39,669 nucleotides of DNA, taken from assembly GCF_018119405.1 (NCBI RefSeq), contig NZ_JAGPWC010000045.1, forward strand, positions 1 through 39,669. Direction: 5' to 3'. The notes beneath the pieces are model-generated. The model did not search any database, had not been told where the DNA came from, and saw only the letters and a list, made by a program, of their open reading frames with translations. The DNA is from Massilia sp. ST3 (lineage in GTDB: Bacteria > Pseudomonadota > Gammaproteobacteria > Burkholderiales > Burkholderiaceae_D). Below, piece after piece: positions 23,521 through 34,274 of this stretch; position 1 is the stretch's first letter; every line of letters starts with the position of its first letter. The position numbers and the translations under genes were made by a program.

Positions 23521-26500
23521 GCAGTTCGGGAATGATCGCCAGCAGGCGGTCGACCGACAAGGGCTTGCCCAGGTGCGCGGCGAAGCCGGCTTCGCGCGCA
23601 TGGGCGATGTCCTGTTCGCGTCCGAGGCCGGTGACGGCCACCGCCGCCAGCTCGGCATACTGCGGCAGGGCGCGCGCCTCGCGCAGCAGGGCGTAGCCGT
23701 CCATTTCCGGCATCGAAATATCGGAGATCAAGAGGTCGACCGGCTCGCGCCGCATGATCTCGAGCGCCGCGCGCGCACTGGTGGCGGTCAGCACCACCGC
23801 GCCCTGCATCTCGAGCAGCGCCTGCATGACCTGGACCGCGTCTTCCATGTCGTCGACCAGCATGATGCGCAGTCCATCGATGCCGGCGCGCGCTTCTTGC
23901 TGCGCATCGTCGGCAGTCTTGCGCGCCTGTTCCATCAGCGGCAGCCAGACCGAGAAGCAGGCGCCCTTGCCGATGCCGGCGGAAGTCGCTTCGATGCGCC
24001 CGCCGTGCAGGATCACCAGCTCGCGCACCAGCGCCAGGCCGATGCCGAGGCCGCCTTTCGAGCGGGTCGTCACGGAATTCGGCTGGCCGAACATCTCGAA
24101 GATCTTGTCGAGGTTGGCGGCCGCGATCCCCTGGCCGCTGTCGGCCACGTCGAGGCGCAAGTGGTGGTCTTCGCGACCGAGGCGGACATCGATCCTGCCG
24201 CCCGCCGGCGTGAACTTGAGCGCATTGCTGAGCAGGTTCATGACCACCTGCTCCATGCGCACGGCGTCCGCCATCACCGTCATGTCCTCGTCGGTGCCGC
24301 GGAAGCTGATCTCGAGTTCGTGCGACATGGGATCGGCGCGCGCCACGTCGACGATGGTGCCGACCAGCTTGTTCATGTCCACCGCCGCCACCGACAAGCT
24401 CAGCTTGCCGGTGCGCACGCGCGACATGTCGAGCAGATCTTCGATGATCTTGGCCTGGCTGATGACCGAGCTGCGGATCGTGCCGGCGCAGCGCATCGCG
24501 GTGGCGGAGGCGCGCACCTCGGGCACCCGTGAAAGCAGCTCGACATTAATATTGATCATGTTGAGCGGCTGGCGCAGCTCGTGCGACATGATGGCCAGGA
24601 ACTCGTCCTTCATCGCAGCATTGTTCTGGGCGTTGCGGCGCTCCTCGTGCTCGTGGCTGAGCGCTTCGTCGCGTTCGCTGTCCTGGCGCACGCGGGCGGT
24701 CTGGTCGCGTGCGATCTTGGCATAGCCGTAGGCCGCCGCCGGTCCCAGCGGCGTGGTGACGCCGCTGGCGAAGAAGCGGCTGCCGTCCTTGCGCACATGC
24801 CAGCGCTCGTCCTCGGAGCGGCCTTCCTCGCGCGCGCGTCGCATTTCCTCGTCGGGCGCACCCCGTTCCAGGTCCTCGGGCGTGAACAGGCGGTCGAGCA
24901 GGCTGCCCAGCATCTCGGTTTCGCTGTAGCCGAAGATGCGCATCGCGCCCTTGTTCCAGCTGGTGACGCGGCCGGCGGCGTCGGTCGTGACGATCGCGTA
25001 GTCATTGGTGCTTTCGGCCACCAGGCGCATGCGCGCGTCGGTGGCGCGCGCATGTTCCTCGGCCTGGCGGCGCGCGCTGATGTCGAAGAAGGTCATCACC
25101 GCGCCTTCGATCCGGTCTTCCACGGTGCGGTAGGGCAGCAGGCGCACGATGTAGTAATGGCCGTCGTTGCTGCGCACTTCGCGTTCCACCAGGCGCAGGG
25201 TGTCGAAGGTGTGGCTGACGTCTTCCGCCAGCTGGTCGTAGTCGAGCGTGTGGGTCAGGTCCAGCAGCGAGCGGCCGATATCGCTGGGGATGATGCTGAA
25301 GATGTCGGTGGCGCGCGGCGTGAAGCGCTTGATGCGCAGGCTGCTGTCGACGAAGATGGTGGCGATGTCGGTCGAGGCGATCAGGTTGTTCAGGTCGTCG
25401 TTGGCCTTGCCCGTTTCCTCGACCTTGACCTTGAGCTCGTAATTCACCGTGATCAGCTCTTCGTTGACGGACTGCAGTTCTTCCTTGCTGGTTTCCAGTT
25501 CCTCGGTGGCCGAGCGCAGCTCTTCGTTGATGGCCTGCAGCTCTTCGTTGGAGGCGCGCAGCTCCTCGGTGGAGATCTCGGCGTATTCGATGGTTTCCTG
25601 CAGCTGTTCCTTCTTGCGCTGCAACTCCGCCTCGAGCTGGAACAGGACGGCGTCGCTGCCGCTGGGCAGGCCCTCGGGCGGCACGATCACCAGGTCGGGC
25701 GCCACTTCGCCGAACAGGAGCAGGGTGAAATCTTCGGCGCTTTCTTCGTCCCGATAAGACAGGACCTTCATGGCGACCATGAGCTTCCGGTCGGGCAGGC
25801 TGACGGCGATATGGCGGCAGTGCACCTTGTCGTGGGTCTGCTGGGACTGGTACAGCGCGCTGCGCAGTTCCAGCCGCAGTTCGGGCAGCACCAGCGACAG
25901 CACATTGCGCGAGAGTTCGCCGCCGCCGAGGCGCAGGAACTTGCCGGCGTCCTGGGACATATGGACCACGTTGCCCTCGCGGTCGATCACCAGCGAAGGC
26001 GGCGAGTACTGGGCCAGCGCGCGCTGGTGCACTTCGGCGTAGGAGAACTGGCGGCGCACGGGCTGGGACACGCCCGGCTGGGGCAGGCGGGCGGCGCTTC
26101 CCGGCACGGCGCCGCCGTAGGCGACGCTGCGCGCGGTCGGACGGGCGCGGTAGATGCGGTTCTTCTTGTCGACCGGGATGAAGAAGTCCGACAGCGACTC
26201 GGCCGACTCGGAACTGCCCAGGAACAGGTAGCCGCCCGGCTTGAGCGCGAAATGAAACACCTCCAGCACCCGGGCCTGTACGTCGCGGTTCAGGTAGATC
26301 AGCAGGTTGCGGCAGGAAACCATGTCGAGCCGCGAGAAGGGCGGATCGCGCAGCACATTGTGCGAGGCGAACAGGATGCGGTCGCGGATGGCCTTGCGGA
26401 TCCGGTAGCGGTCGCCGTCCTTGGTGAAATGCGCAGCCGGACCGGCGCCACGTCGGTGATGATCGAGGCGGGATAGACGCCGCTGCGGGCCTGTGCGATG

Positions 26501-27632
26501 GCGTGCTCGTCGATGTCCGAGGCGAACACCTGGAAGGGCGGCGCCGCCTGCTGCTCGGCGCTGTGGTCGGCCAGCAGCATCGCCATCGAATAGGCTTCCT
26601 CGCCGCTCGAGCAGGCCGCGACCCAGACCCTGACCTCGTCGGTGGGCAGCTTGTCCTTGAACAGCTCGGGAATGATGTCGCGCTCGACCGCTTCGAAGGC
26701 TTCGCGGTCGCGGAAGAAATTGGTCACGCCGATGAGCATGTCGTCGAGCAGGGCGGCATGCTCGCGCGGATCGGATTCCAGCAGCTCGCAGTATTCCGGC
26801 AGGGTATGCACGGCCCGCACCTGCAGGCGCCGTTCGATGCGCCGCAGCACGGTGGCGCGCTTGTATTGCCTGAAATCGTGGCCGGTATTGGTCAGGAGGA
26901 TGCGGACGATGTTCTGCAGGGCGGCCTCGGCCAGGTCGGCCGCCTCCGGCTCGGGCGGAAGCGCGACCAGGTCCTCGCCGTCGCCCGCAGGCGGCAGCTC
27001 GATGATGCGCGCGTTGTCCCACAGTTCGATCAGTTTCTGCGGAATGTCAATCAGGGGCAGGACGAAGTCGACCATGCCGGTGCGGATCGCCGCCGCCGGC
27101 ATCCCTTCGTGCTCGGCGTCCTCCGGGCTTTGCGCCAGCGTGACGCCGCCCTGTTCCTTGATCCGGGTGATCCCGACCGCGCCATCCGAGCCGGTTCCAG
27201 ACAGGACCACCGCCACCGCACGCTCGCGGTGGACTTCGGCCAGGGTGCGGAAGAACACATCGATGGCGATATGGCCTCCACGCGGGCGCTTGAGCTCGGA
27301 AACGCTCAGCATGCCGTCGACCATCGACAGCTGCACGTTGGGAGCGATGACATAGACATGGTCGGGTTCGAGCCGTACCGGGTCGGTGACCTGGAGCACC
27401 GGCATCCTGGTCGCCCGCTGCAACACATTGTCGGCCGAACTCTCGTGCTTGGGGGACAGGTGCAGGATCACGACGATGGCCATGCCCGTGCTTGCAGCGT
27501 GTGCTCGAACAGGCGTATGAGCGCAGGCAGGCCCCCGGCGGACGCGCCGATGCCGACCACGGGAAAATGGAGATGGCTCGGCGGGGCATTTCCTTCGGTC
27601 GGCGTGGATTGCTCGTTGGCGCGGTCGTTCAT
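23501..27632 (-). pseudogene. CheB/CheR fusion hybrid histidine kinase with two frameshifts
   Basis: Read through, this would be about 1377 aa: CheB methylesterase, CheR methyltransferase, long coiled coil, PAS (LVAESTNDYAIVTTDAAG), HisKA (IMSHELRQPLNMI), HATPase (GGLGIGLALV) and a receiver (DLLISDISMPEMDG). The CheB N-terminus VVGIGASAGGLP starts at ATG 27632 in one frame. It jumps near 27490 to the frame coding TGMAIVVILHLSPKHES. It jumps again near 26433, inside CheR, after ITDVAPVRL, to the frame coding AHFTKDGDRY. Each jump is explained by one missing base. Everything else is intact and conserved, so sequencing or assembly error is as likely as a genuine recent pseudogene. If the breaks are real, the C-terminal kinase/receiver part could still be made from an internal start. 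Confidence 0.85.
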
Positions 27633-27742
27633 GGCGGTGCGGCCTCAATGGTGAAGGCGCCAGTCTAGTTGATTCCGCACTAATATTGTCAGGGCGACGC
27701 GCCAAGTGCTTCTTTTTTTTACTTTTTTGCTGGATGTCGACG

Positions 27743-27771
27743 AAAAGCTGCGGTCCGGCAATGACCGCGGC
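27743..27771 (-). terminator. Candidate terminator of the trp operon
   Basis: On the minus strand GCCGCGGTC, loop ATTGCCG, GACCGCAGC form a stem with one mismatch, followed by TTTT. It lies 50 bases after the trpC stop and before the CheB/CheR start region. Confidence 0.45.
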
Positions 27772-27820
27772 GGGTGTTCGTTCGTGAAGCGGCAGGGCGG
27801 CGGGCGCCGCCGCGGAAGGG

Positions 27821-28621
27821 TCAGCGGAACAGGCGTTCCAGTTCCGCGCCCGGATCGGCGGCGCGCATGAAGGCCTCGCCGACCAGGAAGGCGTGCACGT
27901 TCGCCGCGCGCATGCGCGCCACGTCGCTTGGGCCGAGGATGCCCGATTCGGTCACCACCAGGCGGTCTGGCGGAATGCGGTCGAGCAGGCCGAGGGTGGT
28001 GTCGAGCGTGACCTCGAAGGTACGCAGGTTGCGGTTGTTGATGCCCACCAGCGGGGTGCGCAGCTTCAGGGCCGCATCCAGTTCCGCGCCGTCGTGCACT
28101 TCCACCAGCACGTCCATGCCCAGTTCCAGCGCGCAAGCTTCCAGTTCCGCCATCAGGCCGTGGTCGAGGGCCGAGACGATCAGCAGGATCGCATCGGCGC
28201 CCATGGCGCGCGCCTCGTACACCTGGTAGAGGTCGACCATGAAATCCTTGCGCAGCACCGGCAGAGCGCAGGCAGCGCGCGCCTGGCGCAGGTAGTCGGG
28301 CGAGCCCTGGAAGAACTGCAGGTCGGTCAGCACCGACAGGCAGGCCGCGCCATGTTCGGCATAGCTCCGGGCGATCGCGGCCGGCTGGAAGTCCGGGCGC
28401 AGCACGCCTTTCGAGGGCGAGGCTTTCTTGACTTCGGCGATCACGCCGGCGTGGCCGGCGCCGATCCTGGCGCGCAGGCTGCGCTCGAAACCGCGCAGGG
28501 CGCGGCGCGCATCGAGGTCGCTCTCGACCTCGCGGCGCAGGCTGGGGAGGTCGCGCTGTTTTTTTGCGGCGGCGACTTCGTCGGCCTTGACGGCCAGGAT
28601 CTTGTTCAGGATGTCGGACAT
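27821..28621 (-). CDS. trpC: Indole-3-glycerol phosphate synthase
   Basis: This 266-aa TIM-barrel enzyme closes the ring of CdRP to indole-3-glycerol phosphate in tryptophan synthesis. Family residues are visible: [13 protein letters not shown] with the catalytic Lys, [21 protein letters not shown] and VTESGI. It is the stand-alone form, not fused to TrpF. It starts 10 bases after the LysE-type gene and is the last gene of the trp block, with a possible terminator downstream. Confidence 0.96.
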   Translation of the reverse strand: MSDILNKILAVKADEVAAAKKQRDLPSLRREVESDLDARRALRGFERSLRARIGAGHAGVIAEVKKASPSKGVLRPDFQPAAIARSYAEHGAACLSVLTDLQFFQGSPDYLRQARAACALPVLRKDFMVDLYQVYEARAMGADAILLIVSALDHGLMAELEACALELGMDVLVEVHDGAELDAALKLRTPLVGINNRNLRTFEVTLDTTLGLLDRIPPDRLVVTESGILGPSDVARMRAANVHAFLVGEAFMRAADPGAELERLFR

Positions 28622-28631
28622 GAAAAAACCT

Positions 28632-29270
28632 TTAGTGTTGCTTCGACAGCGCCAGCTTGACGCCGAGCCAGATGAACAGGCCGCCGGTGGCGCGGTTCAG
28701 CCACAGGGTGACGGCGGCAGGCGGCTTGAGGCGGGCGCTGGCCTGGGCCGTGAACAGCGCCAGGGCGTGGCACCACAGCATGCCGTTGATGTTGAAGATG
28801 CAGCCCAGGACAACGAAGGCCAGCGCCTTGCTCGGCGCCTCATGGCTGATGAACTGGGGCACGAAAGCGAGGAAGAACAAGGCCACCTTCGGGTTCAGCA
28901 CATTGGTCAGGAAGCCCTGCGCGAAGATCTTCCGGTAGGGCAGTGGCGGCAGCACGGGCGCCGCCGTCGAGCTGTCGCGCGGCTTGCTGCGCAACAGGCC
29001 ATAGGCCATGTAGAGGATGTAGGCGGCACCTAGCAGCTTGACCACGGTGAACGCGGTGGCCGAGGTCGCGAGCACGGCCGACATGCCGAGCGCCGCCGCG
29101 AAGATGTGCACGAAGGTGCCGGCGCCGATGCCCAGCGCGGCGGCCGATCCGGCCTTCCAGCCCTGGCTGGCGCTGCGCGTCATGATCAGGAGCGAGTCCG
29201 GTCCCGGCATGATGTTGAGCATCAGGCCGGCGGCGACGAAGACGCCCAGGTCCTGGATGCCGACCATCAC
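28632..29270 (-). CDS. LysE/RhtB-family amino acid exporter
   Basis: This 212-aa membrane protein is of the LysE type, with about six hydrophobic segments. Early motifs [23 protein letters not shown] and [10 protein letters not shown] match the family, which exports amino acids or homoserine lactones. It overlaps trpD by four bases (ATGA) and precedes trpC by ten, so it is built into the trp operon. An export function for tryptophan, anthranilate or a related compound is attractive but unproven. Confidence 0.88.
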   Translation of the reverse strand: MMVGIQDLGVFVAAGLMLNIMPGPDSLLIMTRSASQGWKAGSAAALGIGAGTFVHIFAAALGMSAVLATSATAFTVVKLLGAAYILYMAYGLLRSKPRDSSTAAPVLPPLPYRKIFAQGFLTNVLNPKVALFFLAFVPQFISHEAPSKALAFVVLGCIFNINGMLWCHALALFTAQASARLKPPAAVTLWLNRATGGLFIWLGVKLALSKQH

Positions 29271-30304
29271 GCCACCCCGGCGAGCTGGCGCGTCACGCTC
29301 ACGAACTGCTCGAGCTTGGCCAGGGCGGCGCCGGAAGCGATCGCTTCGCGCGCCTTGGCCAGGCCTGCCTCGATGGAGGGCGCGACGCCCGCCGCGTACA
29401 GCGCGGTGCCGGTGTTCAGGGCCACGATGTCGGTCGCCGGGCCCGGTTCGCCGCGCAGGGCTTCGAGCACGCGCGCCTTCGATTCGGTCTTGTCGGCCAC
29501 CTTCAGGTTGCGGCTGGAGATCATCTGCATGCCGTAGTCCTCTGGATGGATCTCGTATTCGCGGATCTCGCCGTCGATCAGTTCACCGACTAGGGTGCCG
29601 GCGCCGAGCGAGACCTCGTCCATGTTGTCGCGGCCCCACACCACCATCGCATGCTGGGCGCCGAGGCGCTGCAGCACGCGCACCTGGATACCGACCAGGT
29701 CGGGGTGGAACACGCCCATCAGGATATTCGGCGCGCCGGCCGGATTGGTGAGCGGTCCCAGGATGTTGAAGATGGTGCGCACGCCCATCTCGCGCCGCAC
29801 CGGGGCGGCGAACTTCATGGCGGCGTGGTGATTGGGCGCGAACATGAAGCCGATGCCGGTCTGGGCGATCGACTGGGCGATCTGTTCGGGCTTCAGGTCG
29901 ATGTGAGCCCCCAGGGCCTCGATCACGTCGGCGCTGCCCGAGGACGAGGACACGCTGCGCCCGCCGTGCTTGGCGATGCGCGCGCCGGCGGCGGCCGCCA
30001 CGAACATCGAGGCGCTGGAGATGTTGAAGGTATTGGCGCCGTCGCCGCCGGTGCCGACGATGTCGAGCAGGTTGGTGGTGTCGGCCATCGGCACCTTGGT
30101 CGAGAATTCGCGCATCACCTGGGCGGCGGCGGTGATCTCGCCGATGGTTTCCTTCTTCACGCGCAGGCCCATGGTCAGGGCCGCGATCATGGTGGGGGAC
30201 ATCTCGCCCGACATGATCTGGCGGAACAGGTGCAGCATCTCGTCGTGGAAGATCTCGCGGTGTTCGATGCAGCGCAGCAGGGCTTCTTGGGGGGTGATCG
30301 GCAT
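29267..30304 (-). CDS. trpD: Anthranilate phosphoribosyltransferase
   Basis: This 345-aa enzyme joins anthranilate with PRPP. The PRPP/Mg loop [16 protein letters not shown] and the glycine-rich [14 protein letters not shown] are intact, as is the late DEVSLGAGT segment. It is separate from TrpG, as usual in beta-proteobacteria. Between trpG and this gene lie 166 bases carrying an inverted palindrome pair, so expression from here on may be modulated. Its end overlaps the LysE-type gene. Confidence 0.96.
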   Translation of the reverse strand: MPITPQEALLRCIEHREIFHDEMLHLFRQIMSGEMSPTMIAALTMGLRVKKETIGEITAAAQVMREFSTKVPMADTTNLLDIVGTGGDGANTFNISSASMFVAAAAGARIAKHGGRSVSSSSGSADVIEALGAHIDLKPEQIAQSIAQTGIGFMFAPNHHAAMKFAAPVRREMGVRTIFNILGPLTNPAGAPNILMGVFHPDLVGIQVRVLQRLGAQHAMVVWGRDNMDEVSLGAGTLVGELIDGEIREYEIHPEDYGMQMISSRNLKVADKTESKARVLEALRGEPGPATDIVALNTGTALYAAGVAPSIEAGLAKAREAIASGAALAKLEQFVSVTRQLAGVA

Positions 30305-30344
30305 GGCGGGTCCAGTTTTCTAAGAGTGAACGTCTGCTTTACCC

Positions 30345-30373
30345 CGTCATCCCGGCGAAGGCCGGGATCCAAG
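30345..30373 (+). repeat. Intergenic palindrome, family B copy 1
   Basis: CGTC, stem ATCCCGGC, GAAG loop region, stem GCCGGGAT, CCAAG. It lies inside the trp operon between trpG and trpD, where it would be transcribed. Confidence 0.75.
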
Positions 30374-30419
30374 TTTGCGTGCCCAGCGACGACGTTTGAC
30401 GCAGGCGGAACGCGGCGGA

Positions 30420-30448
30420 CTTGGGTTCCGGCCTTCGCCGGAACGACG
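30420..30448 (-). repeat. Intergenic palindrome, family B copy 2
   Basis: On the minus strand: CGTC, stem GTTCCGGC, GAAG, stem GCCGGAAC, CCAAG. Compared with copy 1, two stem positions changed with matching changes in the other arm. It is inverted relative to copy 1. Confidence 0.75.
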
Positions 30449-30470
30449 GTTCAGGGGCTGGTGGCTCGAA

Positions 30471-31034
30471 TCAGCGCGTCAGGAAATTCTTGAGCAGCGT
30501 ATGCCCATGCTCCGACAGGATCGACTCGGGATGGAATTGCACCCCCTCGATGTCGTACTCCTTGTGCCGCACGCCCATGATCTCGCCGTCGTCGGTCCAG
30601 GCCGTCACTTCCAGGCAGTCCGGCAGCGAGGACCGTTCAATGGCGAGCGAGTGGTAGCGGATCACCGTGAACGGCGTCGGCAAATCCTTGAACACGCCTT
30701 CGCCCGTATGCGCGATGAGCGAAGTCTTGCCGTGCATGACCTGCTTGGCGCGGATCACCTTGCCGCCGAAGGCTTCGCCGATCGCCTGGTGTCCCAGGCA
30801 CACGCCCAGGATCGGCAGCTTGCCCTTGAATTCGCGCAGGATGTCGAGCGACAGGCCGGCATCCTTGGGGGCCTTCGGCCCGGGCGAGATGCAGATGCGG
30901 TCGGGCCGCATGGCCGCGATCTGCTCCAGCGTGATCTCGTCGTTGCGCACGGTGACCACCTCTTCGCCGAGCTCGCCGAAATACTGGACGATGTTGTAGG
31001 TGAAGGAATCGTAGTTGTCGATCATGAGCAGCAT
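30471..31034 (-). CDS. trpG: Anthranilate synthase glutamine amidotransferase subunit
   Basis: This 187-aa class I glutamine amidotransferase feeds ammonia to TrpE. The nucleophile is C79 in [16 protein letters not shown], and the His/Glu pair lies in [10 protein letters not shown] placed the start at ATG 31034, one base after the trpE stop (TGACATG), rather than five codons upstream, because the family begins [14 protein letters not shown]. Tight spacing implies coupled translation of the two subunits. Confidence 0.95.
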   Translation of the reverse strand: MLLMIDNYDSFTYNIVQYFGELGEEVVTVRNDEITLEQIAAMRPDRICISPGPKAPKDAGLSLDILREFKGKLPILGVCLGHQAIGEAFGGKVIRAKQVMHGKTSLIAHTGEGVFKDLPTPFTVIRYHSLAIERSSLPDCLEVTAWTDDGEIMGVRHKEYDIEGVQFHPESILSEHGHTLLKNFLTR

Positions 31035-31035
31035 G

Positions 31036-32532
31036 TCAGAACTCCCCATCCAGGCCGTCTTGCACCTGTTCGGCCGCGCGCAGCACCGCGCGCGCCTTGT
31101 TCTCGGTTTCCTGCCATTCCATCTCGGGAATGGAGTCGGCCACGATGCCGGCCGCGGCCTGCACGTAGAGGTTGCCGTCCTTGATCACGCCGGTGCGGAT
31201 CGCGATCGCGACGTCCATCTCGCCCCCAAAAGAAAGGTAGCCGCAGGCGCCGCCATAGATGCCGCGCTTGACCGGCTCGAGCTCGTCGATCACTTCCATG
31301 GCGCGCACCTTCGGCGCACCGGTCAGGGTGCCGGCCGGGAAGGTGGCGCGCAGCACGTCGAGGTTCGACATGCCGTCCTTGAGCACACCTTCCACGTTGG
31401 ACACGATGTGCTGCACGTGCGAGTACTTCTCGATCACCATGCGGTCGGTGACCTTGACGCTGCCGGTCCGCGCGATGCGGCCGATGTCGTTGCGCGCCAG
31501 GTCGATCAGCATCACGTGCTCGGCGACTTCCTTCGGATCGGACAGCAGCTCGTCGGCCAGCTCGGCGTCGCGCTCCGGCGTCGAACCGCGCGGGCGGGTG
31601 CCGGCGATCGGGCGCAGGGTGACCTTCTTGCCGCCCTCCGCCAGGGCTTCATTGCGCACCAGGATCTCCGGCGAGGCGCCGACGATCTGCATGTCGCCGA
31701 AGTTGTAGTAGTACATGTAGGGCGAGGGATTCAGCGAACGCAGCGAGCGGTACAGCGACAGCGGCGAATCCACGTAGGGCTTGCGGATGCGCTGGCCGAT
31801 CTGCACCTGCATCAGGTCGCCGGCCATCACGTATTCGTGGGCCTTGGCCACCGCCTTCAGGTAGTCTTCCTTGCCGAAGTCGCGCACGGCTTCGGTCCGC
31901 ACGGAGCTCGAGGTCACCGGCGCGTCCACGCTCCGGCGCAGCATCATGCGCAGATCCTTTAGGCGCTGGCGCGCTTTCGCATAGGCTTCCGGCTGGGCCG
32001 GATCGGCGTAGACGATCAGGTAGAGCTTGCCCGACAGGTTGTCGATCACCGCCAGTTCCTCGGTGAGCATCAGCTGGATGTCCGGCAGGCCCAGCTCGTC
32101 CGGCGGGCAGCTGTGCGCCAGCTTGCGCTCGATGTGGCGTACGGTGTCGTAGCCGAAATAGCCGGCCAGGCCGCCGCAGAAGCGCGGCAGGCCGGGGCGC
32201 AGCGCGACCTTGAAGCGGCTCTGGTACTGTTCGATGAAGTCGAGCGGGTTGCCGTCGAAGGTCTCGGTCACTTCGCCGTGCTTGACGACCTCGGTCAGGT
32301 TGCCGCTGGTGCGCACCAGGGTATGGGCCGGCAGGCCGATGAAGGAGAAGCGCCCGAAGCGCTCGCCGCCGACGACCGACTCCAGCAGGAAGGTGTTCTT
32401 GCCGTTCTTCTGGGACTGGGCCAGCTTGAGGTAGAGCGTGAGCGGGGTCTCGAGATCGGCGAAGGCCTCGGCGATGAGCGGAATGCGGTTGTAGCCCTGG
32501 TTGGCCAGCGATTTGAATTCGAGTTCGGTCAT
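31036..32532 (-). CDS. trpE: Anthranilate synthase component I
   Basis: This 498-aa enzyme converts chorismate to anthranilate. The regulatory LLES motif near residue 50 binds tryptophan for feedback inhibition. The chorismate-binding C-terminal half includes [35 protein letters not shown] and [12 protein letters not shown]. The start ATG at 32532 follows GGAGAAGA closely. It is the first structural gene after the leader peptide and attenuator at 32580-32725. Confidence 0.97.
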   Translation of the reverse strand: MTELEFKSLANQGYNRIPLIAEAFADLETPLTLYLKLAQSQKNGKNTFLLESVVGGERFGRFSFIGLPAHTLVRTSGNLTEVVKHGEVTETFDGNPLDFIEQYQSRFKVALRPGLPRFCGGLAGYFGYDTVRHIERKLAHSCPPDELGLPDIQLMLTEELAVIDNLSGKLYLIVYADPAQPEAYAKARQRLKDLRMMLRRSVDAPVTSSSVRTEAVRDFGKEDYLKAVAKAHEYVMAGDLMQVQIGQRIRKPYVDSPLSLYRSLRSLNPSPYMYYYNFGDMQIVGASPEILVRNEALAEGGKKVTLRPIAGTRPRGSTPERDAELADELLSDPKEVAEHVMLIDLARNDIGRIARTGSVKVTDRMVIEKYSHVQHIVSNVEGVLKDGMSNLDVLRATFPAGTLTGAPKVRAMEVIDELEPVKRGIYGGACGYLSFGGEMDVAIAIRTGVIKDGNLYVQAAAGIVADSIPEMEWQETENKARAVLRAAEQVQDGLDGEF

Positions 32533-32579
32533 GTTCTTCTCCAGGCCGCCCGTGAGGGAAGAGGGCGGTGGTGCACTTC

Positions 32580-32630
32580 AAAAAACCTGCCGGGGGTCAG
32601 CGCAAAGCGCGAATGCAACCGGCAGCAATC
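32580..32630 (-). terminator. trp attenuator terminator
   Basis: Downstream of the leader peptide, CTGCCGG (32619-32625 strand-reversed) pairs with CCGGCAG (32587-32593) in a perfect 7-bp stem enclosing a small GCGC-AAA-GCGC hairpin, followed on the minus strand by six T. An alternative pairing is possible between GCAATC in the leader codons and GATTGC just before the terminator stem. This layout fits ribosome-controlled attenuation of trpE. Confidence 0.7.
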
Positions 32631-32638
32631 AAGACGGG

Positions 32639-32725
32639 TTAGTTAGCCCAGGATTGCCAGCGTCGCCACAGCCAGGCCTCAAGGGCGCCGGTCTGGTTGA
32701 CAGTGTGTTTTTTGGTGAAAAACAT
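32639..32725 (-). CDS. trpL: trp operon leader peptide
   Basis: A 28-codon frame, too short for usual gene calling, starts at ATG 32725 and begins MFFTKKHTVNQ. Near its end it carries four Trp codons within nine positions (WLWRRWQSW, W18, W20, W23, W26). It lies about 107 bases before trpE and is followed by a terminator hairpin with a T-run. A ribosome stalled on the Trp codons when charged tRNA-Trp is scarce would change RNA folding and allow trpE transcription. No strong ribosome site is visible. It starts 11 bases after the gph stop, so the promoter lies in gph or further upstream. Confidence 0.88.
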   Translation of the reverse strand: MFFTKKHTVNQTGALEAWLWRRWQSWAN

Positions 32726-32736
32726 GTATAGATAAG

Positions 32737-33435
32737 TTAGGTGGCTGTGCGGTTGTGGGCACGAATCAAGGCTGCCGCATCTAGCAGCGAACTCACTATA
32801 CCATCAGAATTAATTTCTTGTACAGGCCGTCCGTGGTTATAACCATATGGCACGGTGAGCACATAACAGCCCGCGGCGCGCGCGCTTTCCGCATCGTTGG
32901 ACGAGTCGCCGATCGCCACCACCGTCGATGGCGCCAGGTCGAGCGCGGCGCACGCGCCCAGCATCGGCATGGGGTCCGACTTCTTCTTCGCGAACGAATC
33001 GCCGCCGAAGACCTGCTCGAAATAAGGCGCGAGGCCTTTCTGGTCGAGCAGCGGCAGGGTGAAGGCGAGCGGCTTGTTGGTGACGCAGACCAGGCGCAGA
33101 CCGTCGGCACGCATCGCTTCGAGACCTTCGATCACGCCCTCGAACAGGGTGCTGCGGTCGCCGTTGATCGCCAGGTAGTGGCGCTGGTAGGCGGCCATCG
33201 CGTCGGGGTGGATGGCGTCCACGCGCTCAGCAATCCAGTCGAGCAGCAGGGCGTCGCGCACCAGCTTCTCGGAACCCTTGCCGACCATGGGCTTGATGAC
33301 GGCCTGGGTGATGGGACCCAGGCCCAGTTCGGCGCGCATGCCGTTCAGGGCCGCTTCGAAGTCGGGCACCGTGTCGAGCATGGTGCCGTCCAGGTCGATG
33401 ATGGCGGCCTTGATCGCCGCTGCGCCGCTACGCAT
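32737..33435 (-). CDS. gph: Phosphoglycolate phosphatase
   Basis: This 232-aa HAD-superfamily hydrolase carries the nucleophile motif IIDLDGTMLDT at residues 12-22, a cap region, CVTNKPLAF in the motif-2 position and VAIGDSSNDAESA as the metal-binding motif. It removes 2-phosphoglycolate. Its start overlaps or abuts the rpe stop at 33435, and the trp leader follows, matching the rpe-gph-trpE order common in proteobacteria. Other small phosphatase substrates are possible. Confidence 0.9.
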   Translation of the reverse strand: MRSGAAAIKAAIIDLDGTMLDTVPDFEAALNGMRAELGLGPITQAVIKPMVGKGSEKLVRDALLLDWIAERVDAIHPDAMAAYQRHYLAINGDRSTLFEGVIEGLEAMRADGLRLVCVTNKPLAFTLPLLDQKGLAPYFEQVFGGDSFAKKKSDPMPMLGACAALDLAPSTVVAIGDSSNDAESARAAGCYVLTVPYGYNHGRPVQEINSDGIVSSLLDAAALIRAHNRTAT

Positions 33436-34106
33436 CAGTTGCCCACTTTGGCCAGTTCGGCGCGCATGGCGTCGATCACGGCCTTGTAGTCCGGCTTGCC
33501 GAAGATGGCCGAGCCGGCCACGAAGGTGTCGGCGCCGGCCGCCGCGGCTTCGGCGATGTTCTCGGCCTTGATGCCGCCGTCGACCTCCAGCATGATGTCG
33601 CGGCCCGATTCGTCGATCATGCGGCGCGCCATGGCGATCTTCTTGAGCGCCTGGGGAATGAAGGACTGGCCGCCGAAGCCCGGGTTGACCGACATGATCA
33701 GGATCATGTCGATCTTGTCCATCACGTGTTCCAGGTAGTGCAGCGGGGTGTGCGGGTTGAACACCAGGCCGGCCTTGCAGCCGTTGTCGCGGATCAGCTG
33801 CAGGGTGCGGTCGATGTGTTCCGAGGCTTCCGGGTGGAAGGTGATGATGTTGGCGCCGGCCTTGGCGAAGTCCGGGATGATGCGGTCGACCGGCTTGACC
33901 ATCAGGTGCACGTCGATCGGCACCTGCACGTGCGGGCGGATCGCCTGGCAGACCAGCGGGCCGATGGTCAGGTTCGGGACGTAATGGTTGTCCATCACGT
34001 CGAAGTGGATGATGTCGGCGCCGGCGGCGACGACGTTGCGCACTTCCTCGCCCAGGCGGGCGAAATCGGCGGACAGGATGCTGGGGGCGATGCGGTAGGT
34101 GGTCAT
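33435..34106 (-). CDS. rpe: Ribulose-phosphate 3-epimerase
   Basis: This 223-aa TIM-barrel enzyme of the pentose phosphate pathway interconverts ribulose-5-P and xylulose-5-P. Conserved segments are [30 protein letters not shown] with metal ligands, [13 protein letters not shown] [11 protein letters not shown], and [14 protein letters not shown]. It is first of the rpe-gph-trp block on the minus strand and divergent from apaG. Confidence 0.97.
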   Translation of the reverse strand: MTTYRIAPSILSADFARLGEEVRNVVAAGADIIHFDVMDNHYVPNLTIGPLVCQAIRPHVQVPIDVHLMVKPVDRIIPDFAKAGANIITFHPEASEHIDRTLQLIRDNGCKAGLVFNPHTPLHYLEHVMDKIDMILIMSVNPGFGGQSFIPQALKKIAMARRMIDESGRDIMLEVDGGIKAENIAEAAAAGADTFVAGSAIFGKPDYKAVIDAMRAELAKVGN

Positions 34107-34274
34107 GATGGCAATGCGCTAAAGGGAATCCGCTATTTTACGCTGCACCATGGCAAGGTGCAGCGCACTGGCGACCAGAATCGGCGCCAGGCGGTATGAT
34201 TGTCGTTTGCGCCACACAGCGCCGCCCGGCGGGCCGCGCCCGCCGGGCAGGCCAACACCCTGCAAGGAAAACCC

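Noticed and set aside
24581..26476. 631-codon plus-strand frame opposite the CheB/CheR kinase
   Set aside because: The opposite strand carries clear PAS, kinase and receiver motifs; this is a codon-bias shadow.
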